Assembly: GCA_023313575.1 (NCBI GenBank)
Contig: JAJTTP010000029.1
Span: 124,001-188,000, forward strand
Length of the DNA: 64,000 bases
Reading direction: 5' to 3'
Source of the DNA: Eutypella sp. D-1
Lineage: Eukaryota > Ascomycota > Sordariomycetes > Xylariales > Diatrypaceae
Part shown: positions 10,826 to 22,247 of the stretch, piece by piece
How positions within the stretch are numbered: the stretch's first letter is position 1
Layout: each line of letters starts with the position of its first letter
Made by a program: the position numbers and the translations under genes
The notes under the pieces: model-generated
What the model saw: only the letters and a program-made list of their open reading frames with translations
Told to the model about the DNA's origin: nothing
The model's database searches: none

Positions 10826-13800
10826 TCAATAAATCCAGCCACCAGCCAGCGGCTCACCCGAAGACTCCATGCCCCGGACCGACTGGAGCCAGGTATTCCA
10901 GTCGACGTCGGCATCGAGGTCCATAGTTCCACCGCCGCCGCTGCCGCCGAAAACCGCGGCGTCTACGTCGACGTGGGCGAAGACGTCCACCGATGGGTCA
11001 TTGTCGGCCCACAGCCAGGGCGTGAATCCTGGGCCGAGTGATCTTCCCTCTGACCACTCCGTCATTTCTGAGTGTGAGGGACTGTAGATCTGGTTCGCCG
11101 GTTGCTGCTGCTGCTGCTGTTGCGCTGTCGACATCAGACTATGAGGATTTGCCGCTAAACCCGGCGCCGAGGTCCCGTTACCACTTTGCTGGACGCCGGG
11201 CGGGGCATATACTGATCCGAGACCCGCTTGCGAAAAACTTGGACCGTGCCACGAAGCGGAGCCAATTTCCGGCGCGGCGGTCACAGCGAGGCCGCCGACA
11301 TATTCGCTTCCAGGGAGGCGGACAGCCGCGTGTCGCGCACCATCACCCTCCTCGACCGATCCCTCCAATAGCCCCACGAGCGCCCGCCACCGTTCGCGGA
11401 AGAACTCAGCGGGATCCGCGTTCGCGGGGAGCGGACCAGGGCAGCTAGCAGGCTGCGGGGCGTCCTTATCCTCCTGGAGCAGGCGACGCGCAGCCTCGGG
11501 ATCTGCGCGCAACCTCGTGAGCTCCGCGTCCCGGTGCCGGCGGGCCCTGGCCATGAGTCTACGGAGGGGAACCCAGATGCCGAGGTTCTCCTCGTGTGCG
11601 GAGGCGGACGCAGAGGTGGGGCCCGGAGCGGTCCGCACGTGTGCGGGGATTAGCCAGGCACTGTGGAGAGCGACCCAGGCGCGCTCGGAGGCGGGCGACC
11701 AGGGCCGGCCCCTAGCCGTCACCGCCAGAAGGAGGTGCACGACCGCGTGCCAGTGCGTGTAGGTCTGGAAGATCCAGCGCCAACTGCGACACGCGCGCTC
11801 CGCGTTCAGCGTGTGATTATACTCAGCGACCTCAAGGGCTGCGATGAAGAGCTTCGCGCGCAGCGCCTCGGGGTCAGAGATCTGCTGCTGTTTGCTTTCA
11901 GGGGAGGACGACAGCAGTGCCGGGAGGTAGATCAGCAGCGTCATCTTAGACACGACTAGCCGCGTCACCGTCACGTTCACCCAATATACTAGGTCCTGGT
12001 TCCTTTCAGCAGCACTGTCAAAGTAGCGGAGGTATGAGTGGTCGAGGTGCTCGAAGACCTCGTCGAGCAAACGGCTCTGATCGTCAAGGGTCGTGGTAGC
12101 CGGCGGTCGGCCGTCGCGCGGGTTCATTTCCGCCATCATGCGCCTCTGGACGTTGACAATGCGGTGATGTAAGCGCGGCAATGTCATATCGGTCAGACCC
12201 TCCCGTTCCTTCGGTACGTCTCTCTTACCAGGCCCGATATCCCCGTCGTCAATATTCAGCGGCAGCCGCGTATCGAAGCTGCCATAGGAGATGGTCAGCT
12301 CGGTACCCTGGTCCTCAGAAGCCCGAGCGTCTAGCATGCATAATGCCCACCACACTCGCCGGCGCATTTCCACCTGGAAGGGCGTCAGGTGCGGGAAGTG
12401 TGCGCCGTCGCGGTGCAGACCCAGGGACTGCGCCATCCGGATCACCAGCCCTGTCATCATCCACACGAACCGTGGACTATCGTGTCGGCGCAACAGGAAT
12501 AGAAATATGGCGAAGGCTTGCACCAACACCACATCCGGTACATTAAGGAAGTCCGCCTTGGCGAGCGCGTGCTCCAGACCTAAGCGGTACTTGAGATTAA
12601 GCTCCGACTTGGAGGCGCCAAAGTTGGTTACGATCTAATATTGTCGAGCCGCGTCAGTTGTCACCTCGCACACGAATGGCTAAATAAGAAGCGGTGAACC
12701 CACGTCCTCTTCTTCCATCGAGGTTACAGCGGCGTAGTATATCGCAAACATCAATGCCTCGTTCGCCGGCGTGAGGGCGGTTTGGTCGCTGCCGCGCAGG
12801 TCGCGCATCATACTGTGGACAGTGGGCATGTGCACCAACTGGACCACGAGATTGACGTTCTCGGCAAACACGTCAAGAAGAAAAGGGACTTGGGAGGGCA
12901 AGGGCTGGAACTCCCGCAGGTCGGGCTCCAGCGAGCTCAGGTTATGGCGGAACAGGAATGCGTGGCGCGCCGCCGGCGGACGCTGCAGCTCCTGTGTTGA
13001 TGGAGTATTCCGGGATGAGTCCTCGTCCTCCGAGCTGTCATATTCCCCGTCGGCCAAACCCTCAGCATCTATCTTCAGTCCGTCTAGCTGCACCTAGTAT
13101 CAGCGGCTATGTATGTCAGGGCACCGCCTAAAGCTACCGCGCTCGGCCGGTCGCACTTTCACCTTACCTCATCATTAACACGCGACCAGAAGCCGCTGCT
13201 CACATAGCGACTTCGATTAGCATCGCCGATGACCAGTCTACCGAAGCGTCCCTGGACATTCGACGCATTTGTAGACGCTGCCGCCAATGGCGAGGAGGAA
13301 GTTCTTTCAGCGTGATGGTCTATCACCTCATGGCCCCGGTTCTGGTTCGAACCTGACGTCGAACTCTGGGGAGACTGGCTACCCACATTCGTACCGGCAT
13401 TGGCATTGGCGGCAGCCGCATGCGCCTGGTCCAGCTGTCCGCTAAGCTCCTTAACGAGGCCCTCAAGATTACGCAGCCTCTCCATGACCTGGCTCACCAC
13501 ACCCTGATCAGGGTCCTGTTGTGTGTGCGTCTGCGCTGGTGATTGTGCATGCTGCGACTGCGACTGCGACTGCATTTGCGCCTGGCCGGCAATACGCTCG
13601 AGCCGGCGGGCCCATCGCGGGGGCCTGTCGAGGGAGGGGAAGACGCAGGCGATGCCCGCGCGGCGGCAGTTCGAACACGGCGACGTCTTGTCGCAGCGCA
13701 CCTTGCGCGTGCGACACGTCACGCAGCTGCGGGGCTTAGCCTGCGCGGCCGCGCCCGTGGCGCCTCCGCTTCGTGGCGAGAAAGACCCGACGCTGGCAGT

Positions 13801-13908
13801 CGCGGTCGCACTCGCACTCGCGCTTTTCTCGGGCGAGGCGGCGGACCCGCCTAAATCCCCCGGAGGTGTCGAGGATGTCAATAGTGTATCGGATGGTACT
13901 TGCGACAT
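10826..13908 (-). CDS. Zn2Cys6 fungal-specific transcription factor
   Basis: Three exons: 13908-13168, 13093-12704 and 12634-10826 (about 979 residues). Residues 62-88 form the canonical binuclear zinc cluster, C-x2-C-x6-C-x5-C-x2-C-x6-C (C62, C65, C72, C78, C81, C88), followed by a basic/aromatic linker (RPPRWARRLERI) and a Gln-rich stretch. A possible coiled coil (VMERLRNLEGLVKELSGQLDQ) should mediate dimerisation. The middle homology region continues across intron 2 as IVTNFGASKSELNLKYRLG and holds RHDSPRFVWMMTGLVIRMAQ and MRRRVWWALCMLD, typical of the Fungal_trans domain (PF04082). The C terminus is disordered with a short polyglutamine run and acidic/Trp segments that may activate transcription. 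The acceptor of intron 1 is ambiguous: TAG ending at 13094, or CAG ending at 13088, which removes two residues and fits the family better. No target pathway can be deduced; the nearest neighbours are unrelated. Confidence 0.88.
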
Positions 13909-14742
13909 GGTGGGCTCTCCCGATTGGGTAGAATGGAATGATAGCTTTTCTTCTTCCCCTTTACCTTCTATCCTCTTATTACCACGTGCTCACATGTCAA
14001 AATCCCGTTATAAACGTTTCGATGCAATGTCGAGTCATTTCATTTTTGTTGACATGCCGGTGCCAGTTACTAAGGACCAGATATGAGACTTGATTGCTGA
14101 TGATTGAGGTATCTCACCTCCATCGGTATACCGTCCATTGGCTATCGTCTAAAAATGGGGCTTGACAAGCTACATAGGCTGCTGCTTAGTAGCTCTCGGC
14201 TAGAGTCATAGAGTAGAGGCTGACAGCTAAGCTGAAAATGCTAGCCCGCCTTAATCAATCCCAATACCAACCTAGCGCCGAGTCAGCAGCGGGCGAGAAA
14301 CTCGCGAAAAAGCACCGAAGCTGGAAAGGAGTACCCAGCTACCCACCACCTACCGACATCATGACTGCCCAGGTGACGGAGGCTAGGGTGTTTTTCGGGC
14401 TCCTTTGCTACCAGCCGGAGAGATAGATGCACGACGAGTGCCGTCAGCTACGCGCGACAGTAGCGAAATAGGATCGATGTCCTGGCTTTCAACTGTATAT
14501 AAGTGAAAGCGATATCTTGGTATTCAAGTAAATAGATCAAATATACACTACAAGACCTTCACCTCAGAGCGAACAAGCAATTTGAATCAGCAGCAGCCTG
14601 TACACATAACTGCCTACCAAGTAACCTATCCTCGTTGTTACGCACGTAATCTACGCCAGCCGTACCACGGTGTCATACGATAGTTAATTTACACCTAGCT
14701 ATTTCGCTCATACCTTCAATCCTTTTCGGTACCACTTCCGCC
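13909..14742. other. divergent intergenic region between TF and SDR-like gene
   Basis: The two flanking genes are transcribed away from each other, so this stretch carries both promoters. A pyrimidine-rich tract lies at about 13950-13985 next to the TF start. A TATATAA-like word occurs near 14496. No gene is supported. Confidence 0.5.
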
Positions 14743-15516
14743 ATGACGACCACCCAAAAAACGGTCGCCTTCTTCGGCGCGAGCACCGGCGTGGGGCTCT
14801 CGGCACTGAGATATTCGCTAGCGGGTGGATGCCGGTGCATCGCGCTATGTCGGGACCCATCAAAGCTGACAACGGTGCTGTCGCCGGAGACAACGCCGAA
14901 CCTGGAGGTGATGCAGGGCAACGCGCACGACGTGGCGGCGGTGGCTCAGTGCCTACGGACGCCGGAGGGCGGGCTCGTAGACGCGATCGTCTTTACCATC
15001 GGCGGACGGTTCATCGCGTCGAAACTGACTATCGACGACCCGCACGTCTGTGAGCGCGGGATCGAGACCGTGCTCAAGGCCCTTGCGGAGGTTCGCCAGC
15101 AGCCGGGCCCTGGTGCCAAGGAGAGCAAGACGCCGCACGTCATCGTCTGCAGCGGCATGGGCTTATCCCGCCTGGGCCGCGACACGCCCCTCGCGCTCGT
15201 GCCCTTGTACTCACTCGTGCTGAAAGTACCACACGTCGACAAACTCGCCATGGAGGATAAGCTGCTGGAGGCGGCCACCGGCAATAATGGCAAACCCGAG
15301 TATACCTACACCATCGTGCGCCCCAGCCTTCTGGTCGATGGCGAGACGGAGCGGGCTGTGCGCGTTGGAGTCGAGGACCCCGCCGCAGGCACCCGCGAGT
15401 CCCGGGCCATCGGGTATACGATCTCGCGCGAGGACACGGGCAAGTGGGTCGCGCAGCACCTTGTGCTCGAGATGAACCCAGCGTACCTGGGGAAGGCTGT
15501 TACCGTCACTTACTAG
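14743..15516 (+). CDS. NAD(P)-binding Rossmann-fold protein (atypical SDR / NmrA-like)
   Basis: A single-exon gene of 257 residues starting at ATG 14743. Residues 7-17 (TVAFFGASTGVG) form the beta-1 strand and a glycine-rich dinucleotide loop of the GASxGVG type. An Arg-containing segment follows (CRDPSKL near 44), consistent with NADP binding, then an acidic NAHD position (NLEVMQGNAHD). The hydrophobic VDAIVFTIGGRF strand and the HVIVCSGMGLSRLG strand continue the fold. A YTIVRPSLLVDG segment is typical of atypical or extended SDR proteins, in which the classical YxxxK dyad is often lost; I do not see a clear YxxxK. Its substrate is unknown. It could be an oxidoreductase or, as for NmrA, a redox sensor without catalysis. 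It is divergent from the Zn2Cys6 gene, which may or may not regulate it. Confidence 0.75.
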   Translation: MTTTQKTVAFFGASTGVGLSALRYSLAGGCRCIALCRDPSKLTTVLSPETTPNLEVMQGNAHDVAAVAQCLRTPEGGLVDAIVFTIGGRFIASKLTIDDPHVCERGIETVLKALAEVRQQPGPGAKESKTPHVIVCSGMGLSRLGRDTPLALVPLYSLVLKVPHVDKLAMEDKLLEAATGNNGKPEYTYTIVRPSLLVDGETERAVRVGVEDPAAGTRESRAIGYTISREDTGKWVAQHLVLEMNPAYLGKAVTVTY

Positions 15517-17931
15517 TTAAGAGGATTCGCTTTGTTTTATTTTCTGCCCCATCAGATCGCGGGCATAGGTGGTCGGGCACAGGGCAGCCCTTGCACTGAA
15601 GTAGACTCGGGATATATTGATTGAACCGCGATGGGGAGTCTGGCGCTTGGATGTGGATTCTCAGACTTAGTTATTTATGCCGTTTTTCAGACTGTTATCA
15701 ATCTACACAGCGTATTCGCCCAATTCTTACTTTACTCTATGTTGTTTTATAAATAGCATTCGACCGTCCCTGGCGACAATACAGCGGAATGATAGCCACA
15801 CCTTCATGCACGTACAATTACACACATGGCTGCTATTTGAATGGATGCTCACCGCCGAACAGACGAGACAGGTGTGCCAGGCATTCTCGAATAAAGAAAG
15901 TCAACAAAAACGTATTGCCTGCATTGGCCAATGTTTAGACTCAGCCTTGAGGAACCCAGAAAAACATGCTTTAGAGCCCCCCACCGTCTTTATGAACTGC
16001 ATGATGCATCGAGGACACGTAGTTCAAAACACAGGTTGTAGCCCGTCCCAAGAAGCAACGAAAACAACCTTGGAAGATCGAGAGGAAGAAAAAGAAAAAG
16101 AAAAGCCCGATCAATCTAGCCCATTCCGATGTGATACATTAGCTCAAGTACACAAGACGGAACGGCAACACGATCTAGTGATCCGCGGCGGCGATCGAGG
16201 CAAGGCAACGTCGCTCTCCCTTTTTACGCACGAGCGAGTGCGTGTTCTACTTACATGCATACCATGCATTAAAAGAAAGTTGTGCATATGCAGCATTAAC
16301 ATCGGAACTTATGTAAGTTCCTTTTTCTTTTACCGTACCCTACAATTCTATGTCTGCCTGGAATTTCTGTCGAGGCGACAAGGACAAGGCGGTAAAAAAA
16401 GAGGTATGCAAATAGACAGCAGAAAAGGTACGTTGAGTATGGCGGGGCAGGTATACGATAATAGTTAATACGATATGCAGATATGCCCATCACCCTATTA
16501 AACCCTGTCGGCGCCAATGCAGGGACTGGTGACGAAACCAGCAAGTGCTCGGGGCTGTATTGGGACTGGACGGACTTTGAAGGGCTGAAGAGCCAGCTTG
16601 CTAAATGGAAGTGGGGCAGCGACTCTTAAGGCGAGCTTGGTCTGTGGCCGAGCAACCAGAGAACCTCATTGGGTAAGTGGCTGATTAGCGCCGAATCAAC
16701 TAATTAAGCGGCGTGGCTGCCAAGGTACGTAGCTACGTGGGATCTCTTGGCGATTCCCCCCGGCAACCAGAATGAGGGCCAAAGTAAATAAAAATGAAAT
16801 GGCTGGGAGGGGGGATTGTCGCATCCCATTCATCATCACCACCTTAAAGGCCCTAAAAAAAAATCAAAAATCGAGTGGCCGGGCCAATTACGCATACATT
16901 TTTCACGTATTCCGCCCATACCGGAAATCAGACAACTGCGAATTGTTGTCGCCGGTCCTTTCTTTTCCCCCCATCTCCGATTCTCTTTTACCCATCCACA
17001 CCTTACCCATACTTTTCCCAACCTCCTCCATATTAACGATTCCGTCCAACGAACCGGTTAACACGGCGAAACGCAGGAAGGCGGGTAAAAAAAAGGAGAC
17101 GCCCCGAATAAGTCACCGCACCGTGACTTATCACGTCTTATCTTCCTTTTCTCTCTTCTTTCACTTTACCACTTCCAGTTTCGAACGAACAATTGTTATT
17201 CTTGAGGCTGTTGATAAGTTATTCTCTTGTGGAACATTACCTTACTGCAGTTGTTGTTGAACGACTAATAAGTTGCAACCACACTTTACCTTACCTTACC
17301 TTGCCTTGCCTTGCATGCAAAACAAACATTGCATACAGCAACCTCGCACAATTCCACTTACACCTTCCGAGTCACTCGTTCACTTACACCCACCTCCATC
17401 CCTACCTCGCATCCACCACCTAGTCACGATACCCTCGCGCTTCGCGACATTCCCTCCCTCCACTTAGTTCACCTTGTTGATCTGACAGAGACAGAGAATT
17501 GAGAAGTCGAGTATAGAAGACGCTGTGAGGAGCGGACGATTTGAACGAACGAGTAACGACGAGACGAGGAAAAGAGAGAGAGAGGACTCTTATATACGTT
17601 TTCCTGTACGAGCGTAACGACGAACGGAACGAGCCGGCCCTTTGATTGACCTTCATTCCATCGACTGGCGTTCAGCAGTGAAGTGAATACTCGGAACACT
17701 CCGCTCACTTGTTGCCGGCATTCCAGCTCGACGACGACCACTGCCAGCCACGAACTGACTGGGCCGTCACCTTCTCAGCTCCTCTTCTCCTTTTCCCATA
17801 GCGCCGCTGTGCGCGCCGTCAGAGCCACGCCGTCACTCCACGGGAGGACGGGAGTGGTGATCAGAGAAGGTCTCCCTTTTTGGGTCTACCGTTTGAGAGA
17901 GGAAGAGAAGCACACATCACATTAAGCCAAC
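15517..17931. other. 2.4-kb intergenic stretch and long 5' leader of the Fig1 gene
   Basis: An open plus-strand frame at 15677-16468 has unlike composition and no domain, so I do not call it. The last kilobase is pyrimidine-rich, with TTACC/TTGCC repeats at about 17280-17312 and CT-rich tracts, as in the long 5' leaders of fungal genes. Several short upstream ATGs precede the Fig1 start. Confidence 0.45.
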
Positions 17932-18987
17932 ATGGCGACAGAAAGATTTCAAGTAGGGTGGATGCGTAAGTGAACTACCATAGCCATTATGTCGGACCAC
18001 ATGGACCAGACTCTGCTAACACACTGATTCATAGGCTTCGTGCCGTTCTTGGGATACCACCATGTGTTGATGATCCTGATAGCCATCGCCATCATATTAT
18101 TATGTGAGTCCCCAGCATTCCAATCTCACTCATCCCCACCCCCTTCTCTACGTGACACATTCCCCGACGGTGCAATCTACTAACTAGACAAAACAGCACT
18201 ATTATTAGCGGGCTGTTCATCGTCGTCGCCATTGATACCGGACATTTACCTGCTCTCTCTGTACTACGAGAAGTACACGGCGGTACCGGATACGGCGCAG
18301 GTGGACTACAACGTGAACCAGGCGATCAGCAACATCGTAGGAGATGCCGCGCTGCAGGCCCGCGTCGGCTACTTCGGCATCTGCGTCAGCCCCGATGGCG
18401 GCGGCTGGCTCTGCAGTAACAATGCCACCGCCCTCGCCAACGAGGTGTCCGTCGACCAGGACCCCCTCAACCTGATCTGGCTCGCCGCCCAGTTCAAGGA
18501 TATGATCGTCTTTCCCTACCTTATGTGAGTAACTTTTCTCTCCCATTTTCTTCCCGGTGTCTATTTCGGAAACTATAAAGCAGAGGGCTAACAATCCGTC
18601 TCCTCGACACACAGCATTATCGCCATTATCTTCGCCTTCGTATGTTTCCTGCTGCTTGCGACGTTCCCGGGATGGCACGAGGAAGAGGACACCGAAGGGT
18701 CGGAGCGGGAGATTAAGCCGTTCCCGAGCCGGCCAGTGTCGCAGATCGCGCTGTCCATCATCTTCATCGCCTCGGTGTTCGTGCTGGTGTCAGTACTGTG
18801 GCAGCACACGGCCTCGGTGGCCGCCTCCATCATCGCCCAGGACTTCGGCAACGGCAGCGTCATGTCCGGCATCGGCTCCAGCGCCATGGTCCTCGGCTGG
18901 TTCTCCTTCACTCTCCTCATCATCGTCACCATAGGCCTGCTCGTCATGATCCTCAGTATCAAGGTCCTGACCCAGCTCGCCGAGTGA
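17932..18987 (+). CDS. fig1: Fig1-family Ca2+ regulator / membrane fusion protein
   Basis: Four exons: 17932-17965, 18035-18103, 18197-18524 and 18615-18987 (267 residues). All junctions have GTAAGT or GTGAGT donors and AG acceptors and keep frame. The first membrane segment is residues 20-40 (HHVLMILIAIAIILL...). The extracellular loop carries GYFGIC (residues 92-97) and a second Cys at 107 in GGGWLC, the claudin-like signature of Fig1 (PF12351), plus an N-glycosylation site. Three more membrane segments follow, one starting at IIAIIFAFVCFLLLA, then IALSIIFIASVFVLVSVLW and WFSFTLLIIVTIGLLVMI. In yeast and several filamentous ascomycetes Fig1 belongs to the low-affinity Ca2+ influx system active in mating, membrane fusion and sexual development. 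That function is transferred from family knowledge. The tiny first exon of 34 nt is easily missed by automatic prediction. Confidence 0.88.
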
Positions 18988-20380
18988 TGATGGCTTATGG
19001 CGACCGGCGCCGGGCTTTTTGATTTCAAACGGATGCAAGTAGAGGAGAAAGAAATAAACGAAATGAAATGAATATCTAATGGCGGTGAAGGGCAACGCGA
19101 CAGGAAAGGGATGGGACGGAATTGGAACGAATATGGGAAACGAGAAAGTGGACGAAAGAAATGTTCATTTTTGTTTTGCTTTGCTTTCGATGTGTATACA
19201 CGATGTGAGAATATTGGATGGGAAAAAGAAGGGGCCTACACACATCATAACAGCCGCCGCCGATTATCGCCGCCGCTGAATCTCACCCACTCTTCCCCCC
19301 CCCTTCTTATTTCTCCCCAATTCTCCCTTACATACGCCGCAGCATCTGGGAACCGGAGTTAGCAGAGGGGGCACTCGCAATTGTATTTCTGTGTTTTTTT
19401 CCCCCTGATGAGTTATTTGACTTGATTTGGTGTGGATAATGATTCTTGGCGGCTTTCCCTCTGGTTATTTCTCTTTCCTCTCCCCACTCTTCCTCGATTT
19501 ATTTTTTGACGTCCCTTTCTACGCCGCCGCCTCGTGCCGCGATTGGTACCAGGCGGATGATCTTCAAAGCACGACGGAGGGCACAGCATCGGTTTCACGG
19601 TTGTGCGGCGGAGGAGATACCATATCATGCATGCATTACCAAAAAATTCTACTATATCCCGGGCCGCGGTTGTCAGACCACGGAAACCGGTAATGAATAA
19701 AAAAAAGGGAAAATGACGGGGACGAAACCTCCAGCAACGAAATTACATGTCTTTCCACGCGACGGGATGTTTTTCAGGGGGACAACTTATTGCCACGGAT
19801 GGACACGCACGCATGTACGCACATTGGATTGATGGGATATAGGCGCTAGGGCGGGCGGTCGCACATCTTGGTGGGTATCGACACTGTATAGAGGGAAAGG
19901 GGCCAAATCGTGAGCCGTGTCTATGTATATAAATAGGATCTTGTCCTTGAGGAATCCCAAATCAGAAGTGCAAATCACAAGAATGCCTTGAAACTGTTAA
20001 TAATCATCGTTTCTCTTGACTCTCCATTTTCGCTCAGAAAAGTGACTTAATGTTGGATTCCTGCTCCCTCGTTAACAGGCGGGGACTTGAATTAGTACGA
20101 ATCAACCATTTCATATTATCATCACCACGTAACCCAGGAAGAGCTTGCGCTACGTGCATCCCTGTGCCGTGCATTGCGGAAAATACTACACTGAAGACTA
20201 TGATATGATAATCAATAAATTTGTCAAAGACAGGCCGAGTTTGGAACACAATTTCGTATATATAAATGACATGTGTCTAAATACACTTTTCAAGGCGGCT
20301 GGCTACAAAGACATCAGAATGCATGCACAGGCCCGCTTCCCAGACCCAACTACTGGGAACCGAGACCTGACCACGTATTC
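18988..20380. other. convergent intergenic stretch
   Basis: This lies between two convergent genes (Fig1 and the permease), so it should hold only 3' ends. Pyrimidine-rich tracts occur near 19285-19330. No gene is supported. Confidence 0.5.
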
Positions 20381-22247
20381 TTAAGCAATGTAGTGCCACG
20401 CCTTCTCAACCCAATTTCTCGGGATGCGCTCTCCATCCATGGCCTCCATCTCGTCCATCTCCTTCTTACCGGTGATGACGTCGACCTCATGGAGAGGGCG
20501 GGCGAAAGAGGTCCGGCGGACAATCTTGTGACCAAAGTATAGGACCAGGAAGATGGGAATGGTGATGTAGGCGGCGAGGAAGTCGGAGACGTTCCATTTG
20601 TGGGGGAAGAACACCGAGAAGCCGTTGGTAATGGTCAGCAGCGAGACGATGAAGAGCGCGAAGTAGCTCGCATAGGGCTGCAGCGGGGTCTTGAACGGCA
20701 GGTCGCCGAGGACGCCATGGTACTGCATGGCTCCGCGGAACCGTATGTACGTGATCAGTACGACAATCCAGGCGATGAACCCCGAGATGGTCGAGATATT
20801 GGTAAACCACGCGAACACTGTCGAGCCGCTGTTGTTCGCGTTGAGGAATCCCAGGCAGCCGATGGCGAGGGTGAAGAGAACGGCAGCGTAAGGAACACCG
20901 AACTTCGTCGTGCGGCCGAAGATCCGCGGTGCCTGTCCGTTGACCGCCATCGAGTACAACACACGAGAGCCTGAGTAGCAGAAGGCGTTTCCAGCAGACC
21001 AGGCCGATGTTAGAATAGCGGCGTTAATTACGTGATTGAGCCCACCGATGCCGGCGTTCTGAATTCCGATAACGAAGGGGCTTGCGGCGGCGTTGTCGGC
21101 GCCGGACAGAAGATTCGGCTCGTTGCTCGGCACAATAACGCCGATGATGAGCGAGCCGAGACCGTAGAAGACGGCCAGACGCCAGACGAAACGGCGGGCA
21201 GCCTTAGGAATGTTGCGACGAGGCGCGACAGTCTCACCAGCTGACAGCGCCACCAGCTCGGGCGACGTGATGAAGGCGAAACCAGCTTTGATGAAGGCGT
21301 ACCAGTAGGCGAGGAAGCGACCAGTGGAACCAGGGGCAAGGTATGAGATGAAGGCGCCCGGCTCCTCCCAGTACCAGAAACCGAGACGCTGGTGGTTTGG
21401 TCCTCCACCCAACATGATGACCAGTCCGAGGATGATGAGTCCCAAGATGGTGATGAGCTTGATGCTAGCGAACCAGAATTCGGCCTCGCCAAAGAAGGAC
21501 ACAGCGAAGATGTTTAGCGCCAGGATGACAATCAGCTGGATGGCGATCCATACAGCCACAGGCACGGCCTCGGTCCAGTACTGTATGATGATGGCGCCGG
21601 CGGTAACCTCGCTGGCTACCAACATTGCGTAGGCGTACCAGTAGTTGTAGCCGGCGGCGAAAGCCAGACTAGGGTCAACGAAGCGCGACACGTAATAGGG
21701 GATGGAGATGCCCTTGAGCGGGAGGTAGGTGGCTATCTCGCCGAGGACGTTCATGACTACCTAAAAAGCGAAGGAATTAGTCTGGTGTACGGGATGATGG
21801 GCGAGTCCCCAGTCGGTTCCAGAGGCACCCATGACTCAGGGTATGATTTTCCCAGCCATATTCATGCACAATGAAGCTATTTTCAACAGCCGACTTACCC
21901 ACACGATGGCCATCATGCTGAGGTAGGCCATGAAGAGCGGCGCAGGGCCGGTAGTGGCTAGGATCTGGCCAGAGCCGATGAACAGACCAGTGCCAATGCT
22001 GCGATGAGAGCTAGTTAGCGAACATGTCGAGAGTTATTTTGAATTAGAGACGTCGCCCTAGGGGCGGGAAAGGTGTAACGCACGCTCCTCCGAGCGCAAG
22101 GAACTGAATATGCCGGCTCTTCAGTCCTCGCTCCAGCTGATCAGTCTGAGACAGTGTGACATCGCCGATGTTAGAGTCGCCGGCGATTGTCATTTGATGC
22201 TCCAATGAGGCAGCATCCTTCTCGTTTTTCTCCAGCATGCTCCCCAT
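20381..22247 (-). CDS. amino-acid permease (APC superfamily, YAT family)
   Basis: Three exons: 22247-22084, 21998-21899 and 21760-20381 (547 residues). The GTGCGT donor of intron 1 is non-consensus, but the join restores the family signature GGAIGTGLFIGSG (residues 53-65) exactly in frame. The start is the ATG of MGSMLEKNEKD; the frame is open further up, but without an ATG. About twelve hydrophobic segments follow, including LIVILALNIFAVSFFGEAE and IKLITILGLIILGLVIML, then the conserved FAFITSPELVALSAGE helix and PRRNIPKA loop of yeast-type amino-acid permeases. Both termini are cytosolic and the C terminus ends in a Trp-rich ENWVEKAW-like tail (here RNWVEKAWHYIA). The protein should import amino acids across the plasma membrane by proton symport. 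Substrate specificity cannot be read from the sequence. Confidence 0.9.

Noticed and set aside
15677..16468. Plus-strand 263-codon open frame between the SDR-like and Fig1 genes
   Set aside because: No recognisable domain, patchy composition, and a position in presumed UTR; I judge it chance.
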